Shown here: positions 48,357-59,815 of the stretch, piece by piece
How the letters are laid out: each line of letters opens with the position of its first letter
How positions within the stretch are numbered: the first letter of the stretch is position 1
Assembly: GCF_032062135.1 (NCBI RefSeq)
Contig: NC_092863.1
Location: forward strand, 18,372,580-18,436,579
Source: Pyxicephalus adspersus
Lineage: Eukaryota > Chordata > Amphibia > Anura > Pyxicephalidae
Direction of reading: 5' to 3'
DNA: 64,000 bases
Program-made: the position numbers and the translations under genes
Notes under the pieces: model-generated
Seen by the model: the letters and a program-made list of their open reading frames with translations, nothing else
Told to the model about the DNA's origin: nothing
The model's database searches: none

Positions 48357-48585
48357 GGCCCTGATTTATGAAAGCTCTCCAAGGCTGGAGAGAATACACT
48401 TTCAGAAGTGAAGCTGGGTGGTCCAGAAAACATAGAAAGGAATTTTAAAATTCATTTGCTATTGCTATTTGATAGCAAATGTTTTGAATCCTGGACCAGA
48501 TCCATTCCAGGTTTTCTGGACCACCCAGCTTCCCTTCTGAAAGTGTATTCTCTCCAGGCTTGGAGAGCTTTCATAAATCAGGGCC
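48357..48585. mobile_element. GGCCCTGATTTAT-type MITE nested in pseudogene
   Basis: 229 bp, ends GGCCCTGATTTATGAAAGC and GCTTTCATAAATCAGGGCC, with CTCTCCAAGGCTGGAGAG and AGTGAAGCTGGGTGGTCC blocks mirrored at the far side. The 3-bp duplication AAA lies at 48354-48356 and 48586-48588. Same family as 34782-34984. It splits the pseudogene between its DGDF and downstream VYC-type blocks. Confidence 0.85.
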
Positions 48586-49309
48586 AAAGTCTCCATCTTC
48601 ACTGAAATATGGTAGGAGTGACACCTCTCTTCTCCTATAAACCGGTATTGTAACTTCCGGTCTCAGACAGTTCTTTTCTTTTAGCCTGGATGCTAAAAGT
48701 TCAGATGCTTGTTTTGACAGACTTAGGTCACGTATTAAATCATTGAGCTCTTCTTGGGAGAACTGCTGATTGATGAAACACTTCCTTCATATTCACTTCC
48801 ACTGCTAACTCCTGGATTACACTCCAAACTCTGTAAATCCTCCATGTCCGATACAGGAATATCAGGGAGTGTACTGAACACTGGTATGGGAACATCAGCA
48901 CCATGCGGCACAGGTCGTCTTGCTGATTCCAAATCAGGGTACTCCCACTTGTTTTTCTTGTAACAATTGAAACCTTTTACATTCACAGCACAAAAATAAC
49001 AATCATTATGATGATTTTTGGGCTCTCGCAATACCATAGGTACACCAAATTTCAAACATTTCCATCTTTCCACTGATGTAGACACTCTACACAAGTTTTG
49101 CATACCATATGGGGAGCCCAATACTTATCTTGGTCCCCCAGTTTAATACTAAAATATGCAAGAAATGATTGTTTCACAGGTCATTTAAACAACTTCTTCT
49201 TGAAGAACTCATATTCCTGTAAAAAAAGAAAATGTTTGAATAAAAAGAAGGCATATGAAAGTTTCATGAAAATAATGCTACATATAAAAAATGCAAAATG
49301 TCTGTGTAA

Positions 49310-50200
49310 ATAAGGAATGGATAATAATATGCTGTGTTAATATGTTATTGGTAAAATCGTCCATTCTGATTCCTGTATCACAAGAACTAGAGCCAATTCA
49401 ATTAAACTGATGTCATTTCTGGATTAGACAGACCTGAATACACTAAATATATATTTTTTTTTGTTGAGCTGTGTTTTATGCCAAAGGTGGAGACCTGACT
49501 TTCAAGAGTAAATATAGTATATTTTGCTGGCCACACACTTTGGTATGTATACTGTAAGATGTTCCTCAAAATAGTGTTTTTGGTGTATTTTCATATATTA
49601 CTTCCTTTCAATACTACCTTTCTCTATGTAGTGCCATAATATTTCATTATGTGCATAAAAAAAAATTAAAATTAATTGCAAACTCTGACACATGCAGACC
49701 CTAAAAATAATTTTGTCAGAAGCTTTTTTTTCACAATGGGTAGCGAGAAAATGGTATGTTTTGTTTGAGAGGTCCATTGCTGTGCCCCTTTTGGGGGGAT
49801 AAAGGGACTGAGAGGAAAACTACCTACAATGACAGGGTATCCAATTTTTCCCAATGTTTTTCCTGGTGATTTTAGGTCCCAGTACAGAGCATTTGTGCCC
49901 CACACCTCCTCTGAAATACTTTAACTTCTGGACCTACCACGTAAAACTGAACTGTAGGATATAGGGATTTTTCAACCAATCTTTTTCCTCCCCATTCACA
50001 GTCAATTAAGCATAACATTTTGTTTTAAGGATAAAGCTATCAACAGAAATTTACTACTTGCAATTTCATAATTTTCAGATATTTCATCATGAGAACCTTT
50101 TGCACCAAAGGAAGGTCACAGACTCTTCTGTCCATTTAAATGCTCTTGGAACTGATAATGTAGAAATCTGTACTCTAATATTGTTATATCCTAAACCTTT
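49310..50200. other. Unassigned noncoding stretch
   Basis: Nothing recognisable. Confidence 0.4.
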
Positions 50201-50212
50201 ATCCAAAACTGA

Positions 50213-50449
50213 TTAAAGAAATTCTAACACTTCTGCCAAGGTGGGATTCAGAGGGGAAAAGCCTCTTGCTTTTGCCAACTGAATAAACTTCCATGTTGTG
50301 TGATTGTTTGTTATATCAGTAGGGATCTTGCAGGCTTTGAGCAATGTCTCTGCCACAGCTAAGGTCATGGAGCCTCCTCCTCTCAAAAGATATGAAGTCA
50401 ATTTTAGATGACCTAAGTTAGGGTACCTCGAATGGCCTTGGATCGGCAT
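50213..50449 (-). pseudogene. DIRS-type tyrosine recombinase N-terminal relic
   Basis: A minus-strand open frame contains LGHLKLTSYLLRGG, then a helical block ending TWKFIQLAKARGFSPLNPTLAEVLEFL. This resembles the SAM-like N-terminal domain of DIRS tyrosine recombinases, where a W..F..W(C)..(R/K)G.(D/S)P..P....VL.FL pattern is usual. It stops at the FL, before the catalytic domain, so the R-H-R-Y residues are absent. Confidence 0.65.
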
Positions 50450-50499
50450 ATTATTCTTGAACCAGACAAAGAATGGCTATAGTACCAATATATTAATCT

Positions 50500-50685
50500 A
50501 CTAGGATTCCACTCAAAAACCTCTTGCCCAGATAAATTTATTCAGATCCTTGACGTCTAAAACTGGTCCGAAGGCTCTGGAGGCTTTTCTCACCAAGAAT
50601 ACACTGTAATAAATTCCTTGCCCCTTCTTCAACTCTGGAACAGGAACTACAGCTTGATCTTGCAACAATTCTAGCACACTTTCTA
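50500..50685 (-). pseudogene. DIRS-type reverse transcriptase relic
   Basis: Minus-strand translation from 50683 gives LLQDQAVVPVPELKKGQGIYYSVFLVRK then FGPVLDVKDLNKFI, the fingers-domain blocks of a DIRS reverse transcriptase. The frame then breaks at a conserved F-x-(M/V)ES position. Everything downstream (the DD catalytic motif, RNase H) is missing before the recombinase relic begins about 50 bp on. Confidence 0.7.
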
Positions 50686-50969
50686 GTCACTTTGTTCTGC
50701 AGGTCCTTGGGAACAATAATGCTCTCAGAATGGAGGATGAAGGAATAATTCCTCTTTCCCTTACCTCTTTATTAGAAACAGTATCTTTTACTATGTCTCT
50801 ATTCACTTAATATTCACACAGATCTTGAATACCAAAATATCTATTAACATAGAACAAGATTTAACAAATAATTCACAATCATTCAAATAATCGAAGTAAA
50901 AATCACATTGACAAAGTAAAATGATATGTTACGCAAAGAGTCCATCCTCTATATCCTGCACCTTAGCTC

Positions 50970-50987
50970 GAGAGAGAGAGAGAGAGT
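50970..50987. repeat. (GA)n microsatellite
   Basis: AGAGAGAGAGAGAGAG, followed by a second short AGAGAGAG run. Confidence 0.9.
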
Positions 50988-51430
50988 AAGAGAGAGAGTA
51001 AGTAGGAGAGATTTGGGGCAGTTGTCCCTTTTTTATCCCCAGGACCCTTGGCCACCTTCAGCCACACCCATGCATCCACCCCTTACCTTACATTACCCCT
51101 CCCACTTGCAGAAATACCTGCTCACAGGTGCCCAATGATATTCTCCAACAGATGTCACTGTTGCATTGACAGCTAGTCCTCTGACTCCTTTGGGGGTCAT
51201 CAGTTAGCAGGTATGTTTATACACTAGGCAGAATGATTGGAGAAGTCTTTGGAGTAGATGCTTCCATGCACAACCCCCATACCTCACACCTGTTATGGTG
51301 TAATCTTCCTGTTCAAGGAGGTGTTATCTTTATTTCCAGTTCCTTGGATCCAAACCCCAGCTGGAGTCATCCTGCTAGATTTGTGGGCATTGACATTTTA
51401 AAGGCACCCCCCATTAAGGCTCACCAACAG

Positions 51431-51790
51431 TCATATTGAACCCATTATATGAAATCGAATATGCATAAGTGCTGATTTTATATCATTCATGTTGTGCACT
51501 CCAACAGAGGAGCTATCAACATCTGATTCACCAGCGGAAGCCATGGTCTTCTCTGCCAGTGAGAAAGAATTACAATGGTCTTGTGCCCCTCCTCCTTGAT
51601 CTTCAGTGGGACTTTTCGAATAAGGGCCCATGGAGAGAAGTCATACAGCAAGGGAAAGTCCAAGCCCACTGACATTGAGGGCAAACGTACCTGGAGAAAA
51701 ACTGAGGAAATAGCCACCTCGTTGTAGTATCTAGTCTAGTCTACTAGGATTCCATTCAAAAACTGGACAAGCTGGTTCAGATCTGGTTAA
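51431..51790 (-). pseudogene. DIRS RNase H-end relic joined to RT fragment
   Basis: A minus-strand frame at 51717-51487 contains LLYDFSPWALIRKVPLKIKEE then TIVILSHWQRRPWLPLV, matching the end of the DIRS RT/RNase H region (AFPP..LI..VL.KI, then the PxWPxRxWF-like block). Immediately upstream (about 51790-51740) lies the same GAATCCTAGTAGA junction sequence found at 50499-50515, preceded by an LNQLVQF-like end of an RT fragment. This copy therefore jumps from the RT fingers straight to the RNase H end. Confidence 0.65.
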
Positions 51791-51899
51791 AAAGGAAAAA
51801 GGTTTAACCTTGGCCCTATTGTCTGTACCTTGTTGGACAAAACTTCAAAAAGACTTGTCTTCTGGCTTTACTGCTTGATTAGTGTTGGGCTTTGAGTTT

Positions 51900-53580
51900 C
51901 TAAGGACATTGGGCACCTATCCACTGCAAGCAAAAGGAATCTCTGGAGCAGAAGCCTCTGGAGTCACAAATGGCCTTTCCAGTAATTGCAAGGCCTACTA
52001 TGGTTTGGCCAATAGCCTGACAAAATCAACTAATGATTCTGCAAAAAAAGCTGACAATATCACCTTTCTAGAGCCTGGATGATCACTCCAGGTTCCATGT
52101 TTGATTCCAGTGCTTTGTAACATAAAAAGCCAAGGTCTTAGCACCCATTCAAATGTTCAATAGAGCATCCTGGAAAAGACGGTGGATAAATCAGGTAAAT
52201 CAGCAGACCTGCAACACAGAAATACACGGAATCTCCGAAAGGAGGGAGGTCAAGGAAAACACAGAATTACTAGGATCCTCGAAGTACAAGGGGTCACAGA
52301 AGGTCGCAGGTACACAGGAGGGCTCAGCACTATTGTACCCGTAGTACTATGCTTTTATTAGTTGGGTCAACCATGAGAACTGTGTCTTGGTGCCAGAGCT
52401 TTGGGCAAAAGAGAAGATAATCTTAATCTTCTTTAGGTGATAAGGTAACATGGGACATGATAAAAGCCCAGGGATATTTGTCTACACACCATCTGATCTG
52501 GCACTTTACAGACTGGCCAACTTTCTAGCCAGGGACAAAGTGAGGTTTTTGTAACATTTTATATTTGAAAAGAATTAGACAACAATCTACAAAGCATTCA
52601 GATCGTAAATCACTGTTTTTCTCCAAGTATATAATTTGCCTCTGTGATGGGTCCCATTTTCACCCCCTCCCTCGGGGAAAAGTAATAACAGTGAAATGAG
52701 ACCATTGCAGCCACAACTTTCCTCCCAAAGTCTAGGCAACAAATTATTCTAATTGCCAAGTGAAGTCAATATGCCTGACAAAAAAGAGATTACATTATTT
52801 CTTCATGGCTCTGTAATCAATCCACTCTGCATGCGTGGCAGAGGAGACAATACGATATGAGAAGCTATTTCAGATCTGCACAAGAGTCCATGATATTTAG
52901 CCTTTAGAAGGAAGCAGACTAGTGGGTGAGAGCTGGAGGCTATGAAACATGTGCTAGAATTATATAAGGAATTACACAAATTAATTATAAAGGACGTGCA
53001 CAGATGTCAGAGAACAGAGCTTATTTAAATGCAACAAAATATGGCTTGGCCATCCAAATTTAATTTATCATAGATCTATACAATTTCCTGTGTTGAAAAG
53101 CTTTATTCTAATAATCTTTTGGTACTGTTGTTCATTTGTTAGTTTCCAACCCCCCATGAGGGCAGCTATCCTGCTGAAATTCCTAATCTTCCTCCCCATT
53201 CCAGAAGTCTTAGTTCTGTCAACACAAAGCTTGCAGTGTATATGTCTCGGGGAGGTCTGTCTTTTTCATCACAGCCCCATTTATTTTACTGGTAACTTCC
53301 ATTTTCATGGTGGCTTTCCTTGAATACAGCATTGTATTCCTCATAGGAATAAATGAAACATGCTTTACTTTGTGTCAGGTGGGTAAAGATGAATCAGAAT
53401 TTATATTGTTGCTGATGTTGCTAAAATAAACATAAATCCAGTTGGTTGCTATAAGTTAGATGGTAAGTCAATTATGAAAAACATCTGGTGTCCTGGCAGA
53501 TTATAGACTAATACCAGCATACAACACATACAATACATGTGCTGTATCTAAGGTGAGCAAGATACTGTCTGGTGTAGCAC
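51900..53580. other. Unassigned stretch
   Basis: No gene recognised. About 52600-52900 is repeat-free and contains several TAAT and AATCAAT words. Confidence 0.35.
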
Positions 53581-53599
53581 CCCTTTAGTCTTGCTAGCT

Positions 53600-53770
53600 T
53601 CCTTTAAGGTTTAGGGGTAATTCGAGATTCAGTTCTAGAATCAGTTCTCCCAAGGTAGTGATGGTTGGCTACCTTCTGTCATAGGATAGGAACCCAGCTT
53701 AGGTACAGTGGCAGCCAATCATCGCACTGGTGCATGGCCTATTGACATATCGTGATGTTTGGCACCCTTA
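53600..53770 (-). repeat. Dispersed repeat, copy 2
   Basis: Reverse-complement match to 21040-21150 (TGCACCAGTGCGATGATTGGC...CAGAAGGTAGCCAACCATCACTACC). Class unknown. Confidence 0.5.
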
Positions 53771-54564
53771 TAGGTGGGTTCTGAAACAAGGTAAATGCGT
53801 GGAGAACAAAGGTTGGGGGAGAGGGTCTTTGCCATGGATTGCTAGAATAAAAGTCAAGAGTCAATGGGTGGACCCACTCCAGAGGTGAGATGCTTCTCTG
53901 ACTACTGGTTATGGATTATGGATTAGGAGTTCAACAACGATGGATTTCTCCTCCACCACTACCAGCCTAATTTATGTATCTTTAAAGACAGAGAAGTACT
54001 TGTAATTCAATTGGAAACTTGTAATTGATTTCTTAAACATAATTTGCAATTAGTTGGCAAATTTTTTAGTTTTGGACTAGAATTATTCCAGGTTTGCGGG
54101 AGAACCTCTGTTCTCCAATGAGATCTTGTCTTCTCCCAATGTAACATACCTTTCCTATTAGGTACTTGGCACTCTGTATGAGCTGTGGAAATGTAAAAAT
54201 ATAGTCTTCCTCAGCACCTAGTTGTAACCAGCTCAGTAGATTGGTTCCATAAATTGCACTTTGTCATGTTTCTAAATACACAAAATACATTAGGGTACTG
54301 GAGTAATAACGCGGTAGATTGGTAATCCATGGGTATAGAATTGATTTTGGAGACCAGGAATACATTTTTAGAACAAATCTGACCATGCTTTATAAGGTTT
54401 ATGAAAACCTTCCTTATGAAATAAAGATGCAAAGTTGGTATTATATTTGTCTTTGGCTGAACTTTGTGTGTCTTTTCTCAACTCTACTTTTTAATGGTAA
54501 ATAAGGAGTCAGGACTTTACATACCTGTCTGACTTTCTTTTCATACTTTCATACTTAATATTTT

Positions 54565-54874
54565 GCCAGATTTACTAAAGTTTTTAAGATCAAAGAAGAT
54601 AGACCTTCAAAGGAGAACTGAGGAGATCCAGCAAACCTGGACAACGAATTTTGTTTAAAAAGTTTTTGTGATAAGTCACTGATCATTCTGTGGTTGCATG
54701 CATGGCATTGTAATTGCACAGCCTTAATGGCATTGTATTTTCAGAAATTCCAACTATCTCTACTATATGCTTTGACCTGGTGAAAGATCAATAAATTCCA
54801 GCTTTGCTGGTTCCCTTGGTTACTAATGGTCTACCTTCTCCAGTTTTGGAGAACTTTTGTCTATCAAGCCCAGT
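54565..54874. mobile_element. Degenerate MITE related to the GGGCCTGATT family
   Basis: Left CCAGATTTACTAAAG...AAGATAGACC. The reverse complement of the right end reads CTGGGCTTGATAGACAAAAG, then TTCTCCAAAACTGGAGAAGG and TAGACC. The layout and the CTCCAA..TGGAGA hairpin recall the elements at 34782 and 48357, but divergence is much greater. Confidence 0.5.
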
Positions 54875-54879
54875 GTCTT

Positions 54880-56639
54880 TAGTGCCAGAAGTTGTAAATT
54901 AAATTCACCTACAGACCCTAGAATTCTGAAAATGTGCAAGCCTGCATGTGTATTTCTAAGCTGTGCCCATATTTCCACCCCAAGCTCAGCTAACTACAGA
55001 AAGCAGCATGCAGAGTTCGAAGGTTAATTGGTGTTGTCTTTAAATGATCAATAGTTCAATCATATATAATGGTAAAAATATTACAAAACAGAACAAATAT
55101 TGAAATTGGTGGTACACTAAATACCTGTAGGTTATTGAAAAGATAAATTTAAATCAATCATAATATCATTTAAAAAATAACATTGAGAGAAAATCGCATA
55201 GTTTATGAATAACTCCCAGTCCTGGTATTCTGATAAATGCTCTCTACATCTTAACTAAATATATGCATGAGCTACAAGCAGTCTGTGATTTCATTTCTTC
55301 AGTGCATACATGAGGTCAGTACAGTAAAAAAAAACCTGTATTATAGCATCAGATTACACAGCATTTGTCTTCCTTGGTTGTGCAGTTTTAGTCTGCAGTT
55401 ACAGACTGCTGGTAAACTGAAAGTATTGTAGTGTTTTTACTTTTCTGTAATGACAATTTTGAAATCACATTTTATGAGAAGGCAGACATACAAGATTATA
55501 CCCACAAATTGGGTACATTCATGAGCAAAAACATTTACAGAAAAAAAAAATGTTCTGTGGGCAGAGGGTCCTTTTAATGAGATGTTAAGGGTGACATAAA
55601 AAAAACAGCCGTTGTTTAAATTACATGTGGGGTTGCCTTTAAGCTGTATGTGGCAAGCTCTACCCATTTTTTATCAGTAGACAGTCTGTTGTCAGGCATT
55701 TTCTCTGGATAAATTACACCAGCACTATTGGCATACAAAGGGAGACTGCTTAATTATGTTGCATTGATTTATAGGAACACAGATAATACCAGACTAGGTT
55801 CTAAACCCTAACTGATGCATGAAACCCTGGAATGCTTTTCCTAAAAACTGGGGAGGAAATTGAGGTAAAGCTTGGTGAGATAGTGTTTAGTTATAGGCTG
55901 GGATGCTATAACAATTAGTGATGTGCAAATCTACTTGTGTTTAACTTGGAAAATGTTTGGCAGATCTGGTTTTAAAGAAATTCAAGTCCATATTGGGTGA
56001 TCTATTCAGAGATACATTTAGTCTGTATATAGTGTTGCAGAATGGTATCTTTCACATACATAGCCAGAAACACTGTATTTTGGTATCAAATGTTTTGGAT
56101 TTGTATTTTTTACATTTAGCTTGGCCTTATTACACAAGTAGGACCTCATTCAATTTATTTGGTGCTAGGCAGCATGGGAGATGGATGAAGATGGTGTTGT
56201 CCTGAGCACCTCGGGCATGGCAGGTACCAGCTGGCTCAGGTATCAAAACTGCTGTAGGCTGAGAGTTGCCACTTGCAGGCAGGTCTGAGGACAGTATGGA
56301 GGAGCCATAGGCCACCTACTCCACGACTGTCTAAGCCTGCTGCCAAGGTATAGTGTGTCTGCTGGGGCCACAAAAACTCTTCCAGCTGCTGATAGTGATG
56401 CTGAGATTGACCTAAACTTCCAAAATTGTAACTAAGGACACACCTGAATCTTTGACACTGCCACACCAACTGGAGTCTCTGCATCAAAGCTTGAGAGTCT
56501 CAAAATGTATTGAGGCAATTAGGGGAACCATATTGGTATGAGTGCTTGATGCAACTTACCATCTTTTTCTTATCAGCTTTGTCTAATGTAATGTAAAGTG
56601 AATCCAAATACCATCAGAAATAATTATGTTTCACATTGA

Positions 56640-56640
<1 letters not shown>
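54880..56640. other. Unassigned noncoding stretch
   Basis: No gene or repeat boundary recognised. Confidence 0.4.

Positions 56641-56649
<9 letters not shown>

Positions 56650-56670
<21 letters not shown>
56650..56670 (+). repeat. Poly(G) run of 21
   Basis: An uninterrupted G tract following a T8C tract. It could form quadruplex structure, and its length is error-prone in sequencing. Confidence 0.9.
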
Positions 56671-57186
56671 TAGCACAATACTTTATATTCATTGCTTTAT
56701 AGTTTTAACTGGGACTTTTACTTTGCATGCAATTTGGGAGTCATCTTTAACAGCTCCCTTTTTTTGGGCCATTGGATATGAACCATATATCAATATATTC
56801 ATTCGCAACATCATCTTCTCTCCTTAGGACACATAAAATTATATAAAATAAAAAGATAAAAAAGCACCAGTCTTTACATGACCTGACATGACTGAGTAAG
56901 GACCAGCAGCCATTTTTTTTAAAAGATTTATTTAATTCTCATGCCTTTATATAAAGGATTTTAGGGCATGTAAATGTACTAAGTCTGCTAAGGACATGCT
57001 TTCATGAAAATGGATCAGAGCAGCATTATCTCTTTTTTAAAACATACAAAAAGACCTATATAACTATTTAACTCTCTATAAATGACTACTCTAGTCATTG
57101 GCTGCAGTACTTGCCTCTGCACTAGGTGCTAATGAACAGAATACTGCTGCATTTTGATAGAGGGTGCCTGGTCACTCATGCTACTA

Positions 57187-57338
57187 GATTGTAAGCTCTT
57201 TGGGGCAGAGTCCTCTCCTCCTGTGTCTGTATTTGTCTGTCATTTGCAACCCCTATTTAATGTACAGCGATGCGTAATATGTTGGCGCTATATAAATCCT
57301 GTTTATTAATATTATTAATAATAATAATAATAATAATG
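57187..57338 (+). mobile_element. L2-type LINE 3' end
   Basis: ATTGTAAGCTCTTTGGGGCA, then TGTCTGTATTTGTCTGTCATTTG, TAATATGTTGGCGCTATATAAATCC and an (AAT)n tail. Same 3' UTR as the LINE at 43549-45575, in opposite orientation. No ORF sequence is left. Confidence 0.8.
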
Positions 57339-57344
57339 CAATTG

Positions 57345-58050
57345 TCTGTGCAGCCTGCTTCTGGCTTAAGCAACAGAAACATTTAAGTAGAATGTTTCTG
57401 GGGAATTGGTGTGTCATTTACATATTCTGTAAATTATGCAAAGTCATGTTAGAGATGGTACAAAAATATATTTTTTTTACATCCCACTTAACATTCACCA
57501 TAGACATGCACATGAATGATTTAAATAAATCACACAACAGAAAGGATGAATATTATTAGAACTCTGCCATCTGAGCTGTAAATAATGTTTTAACCCCAAT
57601 TTAGACCATTAGAAATGCATAAATGCAAATAGATGACAGTGAGAGAGTCAGCAGAGAGCACTTATGTGCTCACAGATGGTCTTCATTTAGGTAAGTGTTC
57701 TACATATTATGATAGGTAATTAAAATGTTTTTTCCTATGATTGGAATTATCAAACATTATAACAACTGCCCATGTTTACCAACAGCCACCAGCGAGTAGT
57801 AAGTGTCATTAGAAAAGCAGCTTTGTGAACAGAATGAAAATGTAAATGTGTTTAGCAAGAATTAATACCCATGAGTTATACATTTTCATTTTTAAATCCA
57901 ATGTAAAAAATATGTGAATTTTAGGTAAACATTAGGTGAACTTTGAGTAAAAACAATTGCACTCTTATTCTGTTATTATTCTCATTCTTGTCTATCATCA
58001 TGGATCCCTGTCTACTATTACTAGAAAATCCCTGTGTAATATCCTGTTTT
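57345..58050. other. Unassigned noncoding stretch
   Basis: Nothing recognisable. Confidence 0.4.
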
Positions 58051-58083
58051 TTATTATTATTATTATTATTAATATAATATTAA

Positions 58084-58199
58084 TCCCTGCTGTCAAAATG
58101 ACAGTTATAACTTCTTCTGTTTAACAGGAGAGACTGCAACTGATCCTTCATGAAAAGGCACTTACAAGTAGTGTCTGTCAATTTAATTGATAAGATGTA

Positions 58200-58240
<41 letters not shown>

Positions 58241-58521
58241 GCAAATGTTGGGTTGTTCTAACTATGCCTCTCCTTACAACATTCCCTTGATCGGTGGAAC
58301 CCCTATGTTTCCAATTCGGAACATTTCCTTTTTATTTATTTTTCAGACTTGCAAATACGGTAATATAGAGTTTATATAAAATTTTTAGTGTAGTATAGTG
58401 GTTCAGAGCACCAGGAAGCACATTTTACTCAGTGGCTAGCTCTCTTGCCAAAGGTCACTTTGTTCAACAGAAGAAGACTGTTAAACAGAAGAAGTTCCAA
58501 CTGTCATTTTGACAGCAGGGA
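58084..58521. mobile_element. Foldback element with 44-bp inverted arms
   Basis: Arm 58084-58127 and arm 58478-58521 are reverse complements with 2 differences in 44. Each arm holds its own small palindrome CTGTCATTTTGACAG. The ends read TCCCTGCTGTC...GACAGCAGGGA and both are flanked by ATT-type microsatellite sequence. The 350-bp interior contains a (TA)n tract (58200-58237) and no ORF. Confidence 0.85.
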
Positions 58522-58547
58522 TTATTATTATTGTTATAATTATTAGT

Positions 58548-59514
58548 GGTGTACACCATTGTTCAGTTTTGAGACCTTTACTGTTTAACATCTTTATAAA
58601 TGATATAGATTTTGGGATTAAAAGTACAATTTCTGTGTTTGCAGATGACACCAAACTATGTAATGGAATTAAGTCTATACATGATGTATATAATCTACAA
58701 GCAGACCTGGATGTACTGTTTGATTGGGCAGCCAAGTGGCAAATGACATTTAATATAGATAAATGTAAAGTTATGCACTTGGGGGCTAACAACATGCATG
58801 CTTCATACTGTCTAGGGGGGAATACATTTGGCGGATTCAGAAATGGAGACATTATCCTGCCCCTGTACAAAGCATTGATCAGACCACATCTGGAATATGC
58901 AGTCCAGTTTTGGGCACCAGTTCACAAAAAGGACATTGTGGAATTGGAGAGAGTGCAGAGAAGGGCAACTTAACTAATAAATGGAATAGAGGAGCTCAGC
59001 TATGAGGAGAGATTAGCTGAACTGAATCTATTCTCCCTTGAGAAGAGACGTATAAGGGGGGATATGATCACCCTGTATAAATAAATAAACGTTCCTTATA
59101 GAGAACTCTCTTACCAATTATTCACTTTGAGATCATTACAGAGAACAAGAGGGCACTCTTTGCTTCTTGACGAAAAAGAAGTTTAAGCTCAGGATAAGGA
59201 AGGGATTCTTCACTGTAAGGTCTGTGAAAATGTGGAATCTGCTCCCTCAGGAAGTAGTTTCAGCAACTACTATAGATTGCTTTAAGAAAAAGCTGGATGT
59301 TTTTCTGGAAACACAGAACAAAACTGGGTATTAAGCATTTAAAGTAAAAATAACAGTGATTGTTGATCCAGAGAACATCCGATTTCCTCATGGAATCAGG
59401 AAGGAATTTGTTTTCCTCTGTTGAAGCAAATTGTACCGTTTTTTTGCCTTCCTCTGGACCAACTATGTCCATAGGGTTTTATATCTGGGATATGTTTATT
59501 TCCTTAGTGGTTGA
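58548..59514 (+). pseudogene. CR1-clade LINE, 5'-truncated reverse transcriptase relic
   Basis: The + strand frame begins inside the reverse transcriptase (SVLRPLLFNIFINDI, FADDTKLC) and continues LQADLDVLFDWAAKWQM, CKVMHLG and PHLEYAVQFWAP, then after a stop [28 protein letters not shown]. Several stops follow. An internal deletion is likely after CKVMHLG, where the usual spacer is too short. The FADD catalytic pair is present but the copy is dead. The 3' UTR runs to about 59514 and includes GATTGTTGATCCAGAGAACAT and GAATTTGTTTTCCTCTGTTG, as in CR1 tails. Confidence 0.9.
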
Positions 59515-59515
59515 A

Positions 59516-59815
59516 ACCAGGAAACTTTCTGCAAAGTTTGTATGTTTGTATGTTCTCCCCATGTTTGCGTGGGTTTTCTCCAAGCACTGGAGGTTTCCTC
59601 CAAGTTTCCTCCCCCATGCCAAAAACATACAGTTACCGTAGGTTAATTAGCTTCTCTCACAATATCACTGTATTAAAAGACATATGACTAAGGTAGGCAC
59701 GTTAGATTGTGAGCCTCTTTGAGAGACAATTAGTGATATGACAATGGACTTTGTAAAGCGCTGTATAATATGTTAGTGCTATATAAATAAGTTAATAAAT
59801 AAAAATAATACTTTT
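59516..59815 (+). mobile_element. L2-type LINE 3' fragment adjoining CR1
   Basis: TTGTATGTTCTCCCCATGTTTGCGTGG, AAAACATACAGTTACCGTAGGTTAATT, TTAGATTGTGAGCCTCTTTGAG and TGTATAATATGTTAGTGCTATATAAATAA lie in order. A second copy is at 19752-19988. Abuts the CR1 tail. Confidence 0.7.

Larger units (their letters stand above)
47440..49216 (-). pseudogene. Decayed copy of an unclassified multicopy protein family
   Basis: The minus strand shows ordered blocks of one protein. Near 49170-49085: LGDQDK/YWAPHMVCKTCV-like. At 49060-48900: FGVPMVLREPKNHHNDCYFC and YPDLESARRPVPHGADVPIPVF. At 48735-48600: ELNDLIRDLSLSKQASELLASRLKEKN and LLPYFSEDGDF. At 48290-48050: LFIDSS-LSLKSVLLHNGN, EEYENM and GYTKYPCFICLWDS. 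At 47930-47700: LLKQF- and KLKAGIFDGP-like. At 47630-47450: PENLGDFSEEQGERFHQDIKVMEERYQGRWD and MADYCWS. Frames shift and stop repeatedly. A TTTTTTTACAG acceptor precedes the first block at 49217. From memory, this family appears as many uncharacterised proteins in cnidarians, arthropods and amphibians with transposon-like copy number, but I cannot assign it to a named superfamily. CxxC and CYFC motifs suggest zinc binding. Confidence 0.65.
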
